DNA of 38,718 nucleotides, taken from NCBI GenBank assembly GCA_029747585.1, contig JAPEVF010000426.1:1-38718 (forward strand). The letters run 5' to 3'. The notes beneath the pieces are model-generated. The model saw nothing but the letters and a program-made list of their open reading frames with translations, was not told where the DNA came from and did not search any database. Numbering within the stretch: the stretch's first letter is position 1; each line of letters begins with the position of its first letter. The position numbers were made by a program, and so were the translations under genes. Below, one piece after another: positions 12,971 through 23,826 of the stretch. Source of the DNA: Pleurotus djamor. Taxonomy: Eukaryota; Basidiomycota; Agaricomycetes; Agaricales; Pleurotaceae.

Positions 12971-14157
12971 TCATATACGGTGTGTGTCACTATCAGGAGC
13001 ATACCGTATCCCTGGCCTGGGCTTCCACACAACCTTTACCTGCCCGTCAGAAGTTGTGATGGGTACTTGCTCAAAGAGTCGGTCGCGCCATTCAGGCCGT
13101 GCACTCGCTAACATAAACGAGTACCCATCCGAAGCATCTTCCTCCTGGCAGAATACGCGGTAGGGAGAAGGCATATGGAATCCACTATGCGCCATAACCC
13201 TACGCATATGGTCTACTTGGGCGTACGGAAGACAGTAATCCCATTCTTCGTCGTCTTCTTCTGGTGCCTTGATTATCGTCTTCGCCCAGTCAATAATAAC
13301 AGGATGGTCGAAATCATTGTGCCGTACGAGAACGTTTTGAAGTCGGAGATCATTGTGACATACACGCTGATCACGAAGGCGACGGAGGATGGCGAATGTA
13401 GCATGCGCAACGCGGTCTGCATCAGCCTCGCTGATATTTTCTCCGACCTTGAACTGTGCCAAGTTGCTTCCTTCGATGTACTCGAGCGCGAATCCATCGA
13501 CCGTATCAAGAGCTGGGTGAGTAAATCCAGGAGGATCGAGAATATCATTAGGCTGACGGAGATGATAACGGATTGTCCCGAACATTCGAGGGATGCACGT
13601 CCCTTGGAAATCCCGAAGCCTTCGGTAAGCATCCACTTCACTTTGATGGACGAAGCGACCTCCTCTCCAATCACTATAATGATGCATCCAAGGCAGTTCC
13701 TGGTAAGTAGGAAACTCATCATCGCCTCCGAGATCAGGAAAAGGGTTGGGCCTCGCATCTTCATGCAGTAAACCGTAGATTCCCTTCCGGATTGTTGATT
13801 CCAAGGAAGGGTCGTAGGGAGTATTCCAATTGAACGTATGACGAAAGCGACGGTCCTGAAGTTTCAGCACAAATCGAACAGGTAGTCCAGCTGGGGGAGA
13901 CTTGGTAGCACGAACGAGCAGGGCCTGAGATGAAGTAAATGGGAGGAGCGGCTTCTCGATTTCAACCGTCATTCGGCACGTAGGGACCGGGTCACCCCCA
14001 GGATTCTCAGGCCTGTAAGAGAGGGATAGGGTAGCTCCCGGTATATAAGGACAATCTAGCATGGATGGGCTAGAAGACCGAAGAACATAAGTAAGTATTG
14101 CTTCTAAAGCTAAATGTGGCGCACTCACTAACCATTGGGATCGCCATCCTCCATCAT
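12971..14157 (-). CDS. Protein-kinase-like / phosphotransferase-fold protein
   Basis: Two exons, 14157-14129 and 14069-12971 (375 aa), joined through a 59-nt intron with donor gtgagt. The first exon encodes only MMEDGDPNG plus two bases. The protein has a kinase-like core: a candidate ATP-site lysine in RFVLKL (about residue 79), a glutamate in HQSEVDAYRRL (about 154), a hinge-like FALEYIEGSNL, the catalytic loop CHNDLRLQNVLV (about 247-258; HND replaces HRD) and VIIDWAKT (about 267-274) where DFG would be. HND and the Asp-Trp pair resemble fungal aminoglycoside-phosphotransferase-like and kinase-like families, so true protein-kinase activity is uncertain. It lies 258 bp upstream of LAA1 on the same strand. 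The 5' end is duplicated in broken form at 15585-15905. Confidence 0.75.
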
Positions 14158-14693
14158 GTCTTTGATAGAGATTGTCTGCCTATGATAATAAAGTCTACAT
14201 GGGTACAGTTTCAGATGCTTGAACGTCCAGAATGACCTCGAGATGGGCGAAAGAAGAGTCAAGGCTGTCATCGAAGAGGTTGTGGCAAGGTTGTGGTCTC
14301 CTAGGTGGGCGCTACCAAGCAGCGCCAAGAATGCTTTCACGCGCGGGGCGTATCAGGGGCTCCCTAATCCAGTAATTGCGTGAAGTGGGAGGCTGCGGTT
14401 GCGGCAAGTCTCAGTAGTTTCGGTCTATTGGTACTGGGCTTGATCAATGAGGAGCATGAGATACATGATCCTGAGCGCGAGTCACTTCATTTCCCGCAGC
14501 GTCTCCTTTGTGTGGTGGCAAGAGGCGCATCATCCAATTCGCATAGCTACCTGAGGCTTGCACAGCGCACTTCTGGCAGCATAAAAGGATGGACTCGAAG
14601 AACGAGGTATCAGTACCAACGAAGCCTTTCACACCTCACCAAACTCACCCATTACAACTCGCAAATCCAACCAAGCCAACGCAAAATCTCAGC
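14158..14693. promoter_or_regulatory. Divergent intergenic promoter region
   Basis: This 536-bp stretch separates the minus-strand kinase-like gene from the plus-strand gene starting at 14694, so it should hold both promoters. A TATA-like ATAAAAGG lies at 14581-14588, about 113 bp upstream of the plus-strand ATG. Open frames inside it have no support as genes. Confidence 0.45.
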
Positions 14694-15253
14694 ATGTCAT
14701 TGACAAGACACGTTACGTTGCACCAAACAAAGGTATCCCGCCATATTTACTAGTACCTCTTGGACATGAATCTGACCATCCCATCATCAATCTGTAACAG
14801 AAGCTCGTCGAAAAGGCAGAGGAATATCTCAAGCATGTTATCAAACGAGACAGCAATAGTAAGCTCATCGAAGATTGGTATTACGCTCGAAAATATCTAG
14901 GGAAGCCCCAGCGCGTTCACGGCGACGCCAAATCGATTACGAAGGGAGCTTTTACACTTTGGGTCAAGCTAGGAGCCCTCCCTGAATCTAAGGAAAAAGT
15001 CCCCAAGCCCATCGTCCTGCTCTGTAATCCAGGAACCGATAGGGGCGATGTCTTCAAGGAGAACCACTTATTGATGACTGTTGAAGTCGACCCGGTAGCT
15101 GAAAACGAATGGAAAGATGAGGAATTCCTCAGGAAGATCACAAAGAATGCTATACGTGAGGCGTGGAAGGTACGATTTTATCTTAAGCATGGACTCATGA
15201 CACGACCCACACTCAATGCGATAATAGGCACACTTCAAGACCGACCTAGATGA
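14694..15253 (+). CDS. Hypothetical protein, two exons
   Basis: Exons 14694-14732 and 14801-15253, joined through a 68-nt phase-0 intron (donor gtatcc, acceptor taacag), give 163 residues. The ATG has a TATA-like element about 113 bp upstream. The protein is charged, with an N-terminal Lys/Glu-rich helix (LVEKAEEYLKHVIKR), a central stretch KPIVLLCNPGTDRGD that looks like a buried strand and turn, and an acidic-to-basic C-terminal helix ending QDRPR. I recognise no named domain. It sits between the kinase-like gene and that gene's broken 5' duplicate, so a local duplication has bracketed it. The splice join and consistent composition make a real gene likely; function unknown. Confidence 0.6.
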
Positions 15254-15584
15254 CGCTTAGATCATATTTCTCCCGCCCTTCAACTAGTTCTTGTGGATAC
15301 CTAATTTATTCAGAGCTCCTGTATATATACTTACTTACCGAGTGTCAAACATACAACGACCATGTCCTTATTCTTGACCGACCTCCTACACCTTCCTTTT
15401 CCCATTCTACCGAAGGTTAACGTTGAAGCACATGAGCTCGGATTCCTGAACGTCTACCAAGCCTTCAGGGGTATTGCCGTCGAACCCCCTTTTCACCATT
15501 CCACCGAAAACCGGTGCGCCTGTGTGTTAGCTTTCTGTTCTCGTTTCCCTATTCACTTCATCGTCAGCATCACAATGAAAAGTG

Positions 15585-15905
15585 CGACGAAAGCGACGGT
15601 CTTCAAAACTTGACAGGCAGTCCAGCCGGGGCGTAGCGAGCCTGAAATGAGGTAAAGAAGTGGTTTTCACAATTTCGACAGTCAGGTTGGGCGGACCATC
15701 CAGGTCACGGACAGCGCCTTCAGGTGTCTACGAAACTTTAAAAAGGCGAGCCTCTGGTACATAAGGGCAATCTAGCATCGGTGGGCTGCTAGTTGGCTGC
15801 TAGGCTGCTAGTGAACACCGCAGGAAAGTGCTCATAGCGCTCACTAGCCATCCGGATCGCCATCCTCCATCATTTCTTTGATTTACGGTGTCTGTGCAGT
15901 GTGTA
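15585..15905 (-). pseudogene. Truncated duplicate of the kinase-like gene 5' end
   Basis: This sequence aligns with 13846-14190, the first exon, intron and start of exon 2 of the kinase-like gene. Shared landmarks include the ATGATGGAGGATGGCGATCC start, the donor gtgag right after it, the first codons of exon 2 (MLDCPY) and the ACGAAAGCGACGGTC block at its far end. The copy then stops: nothing matching the catalytic region follows. Frameshifting indels and the missing 3' part mean it cannot make the kinase-like protein. The unrelated open frame 15362-15613 on the plus strand runs into it antisense and is probably spurious, although a TATA-like gtatatatac lies just upstream of its ATG. Confidence 0.8.
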
Positions 15906-16166
15906 TGGCAATATGGTCTGCATCGGCACGACTTCGGTTGCTTGAACGTCCAAAGAGAACCAAGCGCTTAGGAGCCCCTGTGCGTTCGCAGGACCGAAAA
16001 CCCGATCGGCGTTTTGACCTTTTTCGAATGCTCTCATTTTAGCTTTTGACCAACTTGAACTTGTTCCAACTTTTGTTTTCTGCGCAGATCGTCGTAAGTG
16101 GAAGCAAGTGGCAGCCTTGTACCTATACAACGCAACGCAGGCGACTCTATCTCACAAGGTAGAATC

Positions 16167-17332
16167 ATGAGTGCGAGCACTTATTCTACACCTCAACCCA
16201 TATCGCAACCACATCTGACCACCGATACAGTCTTAGGTCCCGATTCAATAGACGGAAGACTACTCTTCGCTGTGCCAAAGAAAGGTAATCGATCCCGACC
16301 TATTCATGCGGTTATCAGACTTTGATAATGGGTTACCCTAGGCCGTCTCCATGAAAAATGCCTAAGCCTACTGGCTGGTGCCGATATACAATTTAGGAGA
16401 CACAATCGCCTCGATGTCTGCTTAGTTCAGAACCACCCCGTAGCTCTGTGAGTTTCCAACGGTTTCTACTCTGACCCCAGTCGTTGATCTCGCTCGTTAG
16501 TGTGTTTCTCCCAGCGTCCGATATCCCCTCCTTCGTAGGGAAAGGTGACGTTGATATTGGCATCACTGGACACGATGTCATCCTCGAATCCCAGATGGAG
16601 GAACATGTAACAGAAATTCTTCGTCTTGGCTTTGGTAAATGTGCCCTCCAAGTCCAGGTCCCCGAAGCATCAGCACACATCCAGACCGTCGACGATCTCG
16701 CGGGTAAGAGGGTCGTTACAAGCTTCGAGGTACTTGCAGGGAAGTATTTCAAGGGGATCGATCAGAAGCTAGGGCTTGAGGGAGATAAAGCGACGAAGAT
16801 TGAGTATGTCGGAGGTAGCGTGGAAGCCGCTTGCGCTCTGGGCCTAGCAGATGGAATCGTTGATCTTGTCGGTCTGTGACTCTACTTCTTCGCCCCTCTC
16901 ATGGCCATACTGAAAGTGCGTGCCTATTTACCTACAGAATCGGGGGATACAATGCGGGCCGCGGGCTTACACGCCATTGCTACCGTCCTCGACACTGAAG
17001 CGGTACTGATCAAGTCCACCGTGCCAAAACAGAAGCCAACGACCACCCCTCACGACCCGCTAATCAAAGTCATCACTTCGCGTATAGCTGGTGTCGTCGC
17101 CGCCGGGAAATATGTGGTTTGTGAGTACAACATCTCCAAAGAAAAGCTCGCCGAGGCCAAGAGCATTACTCCGGGACGGCGAGCTCCTACGGTGGCACCG
17201 TTGGAAGAAGAAGGATGGGTTGCTGTGAGCTCGATGGTCGAGAAGAATAAAATAGCACCAGTAATGGACCAACTAGAAAGGATCGGTGCAGAGGATATTC
17301 TCATCTTCAACCTAGACAATTGTCGAGTCTGA
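16167..17332 (+). CDS. HIS1: ATP phosphoribosyltransferase (histidine biosynthesis step 1)
   Basis: HIS1 catalyses the first, committed step of histidine synthesis: ATP plus PRPP gives phosphoribosyl-ATP. Four exons, 16167-16284, 16342-16447, 16501-16871 and 16938-17332, encode 329 aa, close to the family size. Domain order fits the long, hexameric form: RLLFAVPKKGRLHEKCL at the N-terminus, then the catalytic lobes with GKGDVDIGITGHD and the PRPP-loop block CALGLADGIVDLVESGDTM (split by intron 3), then a C-terminal regulatory HisG_C/ACT-like domain ending EDILIFNLDNC. Long-form enzymes are feedback-inhibited by histidine through that domain. The frame closes across all three introns (53-66 nt). 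The start is the ATG opening MSASTYST. The gene stands alone, with no other histidine gene nearby. Confidence 0.96.
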
Positions 17333-19629
17333 TTTCACGCCAATCAGTATGCCTTACTCCCAAATTGCATCGATAATTATTTTGCTACTTTCATCATGAT
17401 GACATGGTGAACGATGATGCGCCTTCTTTCAGATCGGTGCCTGCAACCTCGACACTGCCAACAAAAACACTGATTGCGTGCCTGGAAAGCAAATCCTTCG
17501 ATTTATAGTAGCCGTTAGTGCGATGAAGTGGCGGTGGATGTCCCTGTACGGATATTGGCTTCCAGCCACTCAGTAAGCACGCAAGAACGATTGAAACGTT
17601 CGTACTTTCGAAGAGCTTGGCTATCCTTTTGACGCATCAGCCCTGCTGTGGGGTTCAGACTGGGTTCGGACAACCACCCACAAATCCATAGGGACGATAC
17701 GAAAAGAGAGTTCATCTCCTCAACTCCTGAAACATGTTGGTGCTTATCTACTACTCGAGACAAGAGCGCCCCGAGACCCACGAGCAAGCCCGATAACAGC
17801 GAATTACTTCTCCAGTCCACATTTGATGGATGTGGACTTGGCTACATACGTAGTAGGTCGTCAGTCGTGAGACTTGCTACCCGGTAAATCAACGTCACTT
17901 ACGCCACCAAAGGAAGTCGTTACGATCTCATCAAGTCACAGATGTATCAAGAGACGAAGACTTCGGCGAGCTGTCATGGGCGTTGGACGTGTAGAGTAAG
18001 GACATCTGTACAAGAAACGCATACATCGTCCGTTTGTCAGTGCCTGTACCAACGGTAGGCGATGTCGGACGGTTTGCGGTGATGATACGGAATCGAAACC
18101 GTGACGAACAGACAAGAGACAAGTGCCGAACTAGACCTTCCAAATCCATATGTCCATGGGCTTCAGAAGACGGAAGCTTTCCTCTGCGTTCCTAGCCCCC
18201 CTGGCAAGACCGACACGGCTCCGCAAGTCTGCAATCCCGGGATCCTCTGATAAAAATGTTGAGCCTCTTCGTCGCATGAAAGTTCCAAGGTCTAAGTTTA
18301 GAAGACTCACCATTTGTATCCAGGGGGAAAGTACCACAGGCTGTAGATGGTCGTGTGCGTAACGTTCTCTTTCGAGCGCACTTGAGAAGAATCGACCAGA
18401 GCGGCATGCGCTGCGTCGGAGCCGGTATTGAAGACATTTCACAGATCCTGACAGAACCATGAGGACGCAAATGACATAAGAGGAGATAAGCCTGAGGTGT
18501 CGCCGTTGGCAAGAGCAAGAGGTCAAGGCATGGGTCGGTAGTCGTTATTGAGGTCCATATTTTGAGTTCTCAGTGATTCTACATTTTCCGTCGGTCAGTA
18601 TTCGTGACAGTTGATCAAAATGGAGACATCTCTGGGGAACTGACGGCGGGAGGTGATGGTAAGCGCGAAGTGGCGGGACGGGAATTACCGCGCCCGTGTA
18701 AAAAGGTTTCCCAAGGTCGTTGAGGACCACATGCTCTCCCTCCACCTCCTCGGTCGCTGCATTGTGGCCAATAACCTTCAGCAACCATGACGGTATGGTG
18801 TGAACGAATCGCCTTGCCGATTTAGACCGAAAGCAACGAAAGCTGATATTTTTGACAGTGAAGATCTTTTTGACGGTCGTTCTACAAATTGCCGCCATCG
18901 TGACCCCCAAGGCACTCGGATTTTTGTAGAAGGGCGGATTGTTTTATGATGATTGTTCGTACTTTCCTGAAGATCAAGGTTTGCGTCGAAAATCGTGAGC
19001 AAAGTTGTGATCGAACAATCAAAGCGTGGCTGACCCTTTGTTTCAGGCAAGTTTAACCTGAACATCTGCCTCGACCTGAAATGTCGACATGTTTCCAAGT
19101 CGCAGACGTGGTGTTTCGTTTCGACTAGACTACTGTCGCCGAGTTCCTTCACTTCGATTCCCAACGATGGGTACGCCGTTTCTTGCGACGGAATGCCTAT
19201 CGACTGAGCGAACTCAGCGCCAGAGGGGAATGACATCTGATTGCAATGGATTGCGCCACTAATCCGAGCCTCAGCAATGGGGATTTGCTGATAATTTGGG
19301 TCATGTCAACAGGCAGTGGCGGAAATGTCCAACCGCTCACATGGATACACATGCTTGTGTAGGACCCTACCCAAGTTGATCAATGTGTCTCCTTGTTGCC
19401 TCTTATTGCTGCTGTCTGGGTTCCTGTCCCCCACTTCGAGCCCTCATCGGCTTATCTTCAGGAACTCATCATGTTAATCTCCAGCGCCTCGAGCACATGA
19501 ATCCTCTATATTAAAGTAACCATCCTCATGTTTCTGTTCACGCCAACCCCCCACTTCTTCCTTTCCGCCTGAATTCCCTCCCTCTTCCCCTCCTCCTCCT
19601 CGTCGATATCCCCGAACCCGTCATTTAAC
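17333..19629. other. Intergenic region with decayed or unassigned frames
   Basis: No gene I can name. Three minus-strand frames look more coding-like than background: 17515-17820 (no ATG at its start, TAG just upstream), 18545-18910 (contains GKPFYTGAVIPVPPL) and the ATG frame 18778-19236 (starts MSFPSGAEF). They are on one strand and could be relics of one or more multi-exon genes, but I could not connect them with consistent splice phases. A separate frame with internal stops is listed on its own. The last 200 bp before 19630 is CT-rich, as expected for the leader of the next gene. Confidence 0.4.
18311..18590 (-). pseudogene. Open frame interrupted by TGA codons, probable pseudogene
   Basis: One minus-strand frame reads as plausible protein over about 90 codons, with stretches such as LALANGDTSGLSPLMS, NVFNTGSDAAHAALVDSS and HTTIYSLWYFPPGYKW, ending at a good donor (gtgagt) at 18310. 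It is broken by in-frame TGA codons at 18523-18525 and 18439-18441, and a third lies just upstream. Each could be a CGA arginine codon that lost its C by transition. I do not recognise the family. It could also be a set of exons with introns I failed to see, so the pseudogene call is tentative. Confidence 0.35.
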
Positions 19630-21008
19630 ATGGCGGCGAAATTCCCCATCGACACCGCTCAGATCGTTGCTCTGTTTCTCGAGTCGGTACTATACGGTGC
19701 GTCCCCTTCGATCCTAGTGCCTTCTCCTCGCCAATCAATGATCTTCTAAAGGGGTCTACCTGGTCACCTTCATTGCGTGCATAAAGGTGCTACTATGGTA
19801 CAACGGTCGGCTAAAATCATGGCCTGCCCTCAATAAGGGCATGTTCATCGCCGCGCTTGCGATGTTCATCTTCGCTTCGATGGATGTCGGCTTCGGTTTG
19901 AACAACAACATCGAAGCCTTCGTGCGGTTTGTCGGCGACCCAGAAGATCACTTCAACGATATAGGGGAATGGACGAATGTCATGAAGATGGCTAATTATG
20001 TTGCTCAGACGTTCGTTGGTGACGCTATCCTGGTACGTATATCGGGTTATCGGCCCAGGCGTCTCATCTGACTTACCGTTCGCGCGTATAATAGCTGTAT
20101 CGATGCTTCGTCGTCTACGATCGCAACTGGTGGATCATCATCTTACCGGCACTGTTATGGGTCGGTACCACAGGTGAGTATCGTTGTACTTGTATCCTAT
20201 AACGTCTCATCTAACCTCTCTCCGAAGTCTGCGGCATCATGACCTCGTATATTGAAGTATCCATTGGTACCGGCGCTCTCAGCCAATCTCAACTGAAACC
20301 GTTCATCACGAGCATGCTCGTCCTGACGCTTGCCTGCAACGTCCTCACCACCGGTCTCATCGTCTTCCGAATCTGGCGCGTCGATGCTCAAGTCAGCCAA
20401 TTCCGTTCCTCGGGCAGCTCCAGCAACAGCCCCCTCGCTCGCGTCATGCGCGTTCTCGTCGAGTCCGGGCTCATCTACACAACAGCTATTCTTATCCTGT
20501 TTGGTACCTATCTCGCTGATAGCAATGCTATTTTGGCTGTATCGAATGCGGTATGTACTTTTCACCATCATCTTCTTGGCCTTCTTTCCTTCCGGGGCTT
20601 TCGGGGCTTGGGTTGGGTCGTTAAATCCACATACCCTCCACTTCGCACACGGGCTCCCACCCTTTGATATCTCATCTCGCTTCCCCACCCACTATGAACT
20701 CCGTACTCATCGCCCTTTCCTTCTAGGTCGTCCAAATCATTGGCATAACATTCAACCTCATCATCATCAGCACCGATCGCGCTCGCAAATCATCCGGCAC
20801 GTCACAAATACCATCACAAGGAAACCCTGGTATATCGATATCAGGGGGAGCCTCATTACCCCTCCACATGCTGAACATCCACACCGAGGTGTCGGTGCAG
20901 AGGCATCGAGACCCGATAGATAATGAGAGCTCGATATCAACGGGGGACCTCAAGGGCGAGAGAGAACGAGAAGAGAAAAGGACTATCGATGAAACACATG
21001 CTTGGTGA
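19630..21008 (+). CDS. DUF6534-type seven-transmembrane protein
   Basis: Integral membrane protein of the family common in agaricomycetes (DUF6534-like), of unknown function. Five exons, 19630-19696, 19752-20032, 20095-20173, 20228-20550 and 20727-21008, give 343 aa. I can see about seven hydrophobic segments, including VALFLESVLYGVYLVTF, MFIAALAMFIFASMDV, the pair around WWIIILPALLWVGTTV, LVLTLACNVLTTGLIVFRI, LIYTTAILILFGTYL and IIGITFNLIIIS. The loop YRCFVVYDRNW between helices is typical of this family, as is the hydrophilic, Ser/Glu/Arg-rich cytoplasmic tail. The final intron (20551-20726, 176 nt) is long compared with the others in the gene. Start is the ATG opening MAAKFPIDTAQ. Single gene, no partner in an operon-like arrangement. 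Confidence 0.88.
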
Positions 21009-21808
21009 TACATCCTCTTCCGTTCTCTTCTTCCTCTGTACTATTCCGTAATCGCATTTGTAGTATCTTATCATTATATCATCTTCTCTTTTCATGGGTA
21101 TAATTGGTCTGTCTGTAATCGTAACTATGAAATCGTACCTTCATTTGTGGCATCGTTTCGGTTGGCACATATTATGGCCAGGAGCTAGTCTTACGGGGAC
21201 ACGGTCAATTCTGGGAGGATACAAGCCAGACATCTGCGCCTGTACCAAAAGTTCATTGAATGCGGATACGTGGGTGGTCATGATCAGTCATGACTAGCTT
21301 GGGGATTGGGCGTTTCTGGGAAAGTTAGGGCAGATATGTGTTCGTCCACCGCAGCCTCTTCCTATACTCTTCCTACTAGGTCGTCTTTCGATTATCTGGC
21401 TTCTGGCCTATTAACTCATGCTTTGATACCAAGGTTCTGTGTGCAAGTGGGCTATAGCTACTGTATATCTCTAGAGCTTGTACACCAGTGCTTTCTGGAC
21501 ATTGACACCAAGTGCTTGAACGTCGCTGGAAGCACCTAGGGGTCAATCAGCAATGGGCCCTAATGCGCGTATGATCTAAATAGACGCCGCGGACACCTAA
21601 CATCTCTGTTCCTCCGCATCTTTGTTTCGGGAACTGGCGAAATTACCTTGAGGCTTGAAGCCTTTCAAACTCGAAGAATGGGCTAATACACGAGCAGCCT
21701 TTCTTTGATCCCCTACCAGCAGAAAGTAAGTTATTTTCCAAGTCGTCTGTGGGACTTCGCACTTATCATGAGGCCTTCCACAAATGCTCAGAAAGCATAC
21801 GTTTCTCG
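21009..21808. other. Intergenic, nothing recognised
   Basis: About 800 bp between the seven-helix protein and the BTB-domain gene. It should contain the terminator of the former and promoter of the latter. I see no gene, repeat or clear promoter element; frames at 21094-21539 are short and unsupported. Confidence 0.5.
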
Positions 21809-23675
21809 ATGGATGATTTCTCCTCTGGACCAAACCGACGATGGATTCCTGGGCTATACTATGAAACAGATGATGCTGTGAATCAACCCATTACACGGAC
21901 TCATCAGCGGCGTCGTTCTGGTTCACCAACGTCTTGGAGGAAACGGAGGACCACCGATTATGAGTCTTCGCGTGCAGCTGGGGGCTTGACTCATCGTCGT
22001 AGATATTGTACACCCTTGGATGATGGGGGTCTAGCATGGCGGAGTCAACGCCGACCCTCGGCAACTTTGGGGAATACTAGCCTTTCACTTGCTACTCTAA
22101 GTGCATCTCGAGCTGCTTGTATCACTCCCAGAAGCACTGGCGGAACGCAGAACCTTTCGAACGCAGTAGGAGACGCGGTAGCGGCTGGACTTTCACCGAT
22201 ACTCGAGACTGGTGCATATTTTCTTGAGGACGGCGACCTATTCGTTGTGGTACGTTCTTGCTGAGTTTCCTGGAACTACATGCTCATTGAAAATCTTGTG
22301 TCTCAAAGTCCGAGGATACCCTTTTTCGCATTCACTCGCACTTCATCCACATCCATTCGACTACAATGGCCAACATGATCGCGAGCCACGGTGGAGATAC
22401 CACGGCGACGCGTCCCATGAGGTTGACTCTTGTCTCTCCCGCCAAATTCGGGGAGCTATTATGGGTATTCTATGATGAGTATGTTCCCTCTAGCATCGAT
22501 TTCAAGTGACAGGAATCTGATCNGGGGGGAATAGGTCCCTGACGCGCACTGCACCTCCAGATCGTTGGATTTCAATCCTCCTCTCTGCTCAGAAGCTCCA
22601 TATGGAGCACGTCGTAGATTTTGCTATCTCCAAACTAAACGAGTTCCCAAACCTCGGATCTTGCGATCCCTTGTCCGTAATATGCGCTGGTGCCTGTCAG
22701 CGNCCGCTTCCAGGCTGGGCTGTAGAAGCGTACTTGACCGTGTGCAAACGCCGCGATCCATTGACTGGTGAAGAGGCTCAAAGACTCGGAGCCGACCTCC
22801 TTCTCGTGGTAGCTAGGGGACGCGAAGCCTCCTTGCGAGCTTTAATCAACGGCGAAGACGAACGACAAGCCATTTCAGCTGTATTATTCAACCGTGATCC
22901 TCTTGGTCAGACGGGGTCCTCTGACACTCCGCCTTCAACTCTTGACATGGGCCTATATCATGTCAACGCCATCGGGGGCAATGTCCTCCTCAGAGTACGT
23001 CGCGAGTCCGTATATATCAATGATGTTCTAATTTTTCCTCTTGCATTTAGGTCGGCAGGATAACGTTCAAGATCCATCGCTACTTTCTTATTGAACATTC
23101 TCCGATGCTTGCCCACGAATTAGAAAGGGTCAGTGTCCCTGGTGCTCCCGTTTGCGCGATATCCCTCGACGATGTCGACGCCATACCACTTTCTTGGTTG
23201 TTGGCTTTGTTTTATGATAGGTGGGAGGCTCTTACTTGGTCTGTCGTTTCGTTTAACCTAATGCCTATATAGTGCCTTCGCACAGTCTCTGAATTCCGAG
23301 CAATGGCTGGGCATTTTTGGGGTGGCCAGCAAATTAGCAATGTCAAAAGTCGTTGCTCTGGCCGCCGCACGGTGCTTAGGAAGCTCCCTACTCCCCGTCG
23401 ACGCCCTTCACCGAGCAAGGCAACTCAGCTTTTCGGGCAGCTGGGTCGATGAAGCCATCGACGCTATGGTTTATCGGCAGACTCCCCCAACCGCGGAAGA
23501 AGGGTCTCGAGTCGGCTTCGAATTTCTGACGAAGATATGCACCGAGCGCGAAGCAAAGTTGAATCGGGAGTTAGATTCACAGCGGAGGTACTATCGTGGA
23601 CTCTACTTGGGTCCATGGAGGGAAGTGGGAAGGCCCTGCCCCTGCAGTATATGCAGACGCACGAATGGCTTTTAG
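21809..23675 (+). CDS. Protein with two BTB/POZ-like units
   Basis: Five exons, 21809-22249, 22309-22478, 22535-22994, 23051-23220 and 23273-23675, with 52-59 nt introns, give 547 aa. After a low-complexity Arg/Ser/Thr-rich N-terminus (about 1-135) comes a BTB-like unit (about 138-225): DGDLFVV joined across intron 1 to SEDTLFRIHSHF, then LLWVFYDE and SILLSAQKLHMEHVVDFAI. A second unit (about 345-450) repeats the layout: RITFKIHRYFLIEHSPML, SWLLALFYDSAF, WLGIFGVASKLAMSKVVALA. These match the agaricomycete BTB family, whose members are often assumed to be adaptor or scaffold proteins. The ATG at 21809 is the first in frame. One n (22703) falls in coding sequence. A further open frame (23596-23784) overlaps the 3' end in another register and could mean a missed intron. 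Confidence 0.8.
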
Positions 23676-23826
23676 TTTTGTCGCGCTCGAGCCCGCATTC
23701 AATCGGGTGTTCGGCTACATGGAAACGATTCTGTACTATCAAAACCTACCCATGTACGTAGCTACATCTCTGCATTGCCAATGAAACACAGATGCCTAGT
23801 CCACCGCGTGATAGCGTGTGTGGACC

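Noticed and set aside
13273..13771. Long ORFs (163 and 198 codons) over the kinase-like gene
   Set aside because: They are off-frame or antisense shadows of the kinase-like exon, which carries the catalytic-loop motif.
20197..20688. 163-codon minus-strand ORF opposite the seven-helix gene
   Set aside because: Antisense shadow of exon 4 of a well-supported membrane-protein gene.
23596..23784. Separate small gene after the BTB protein
   Set aside because: It overlaps the BTB reading frame, has no independent promoter signal and could equally be a missed 3' exon; not called.
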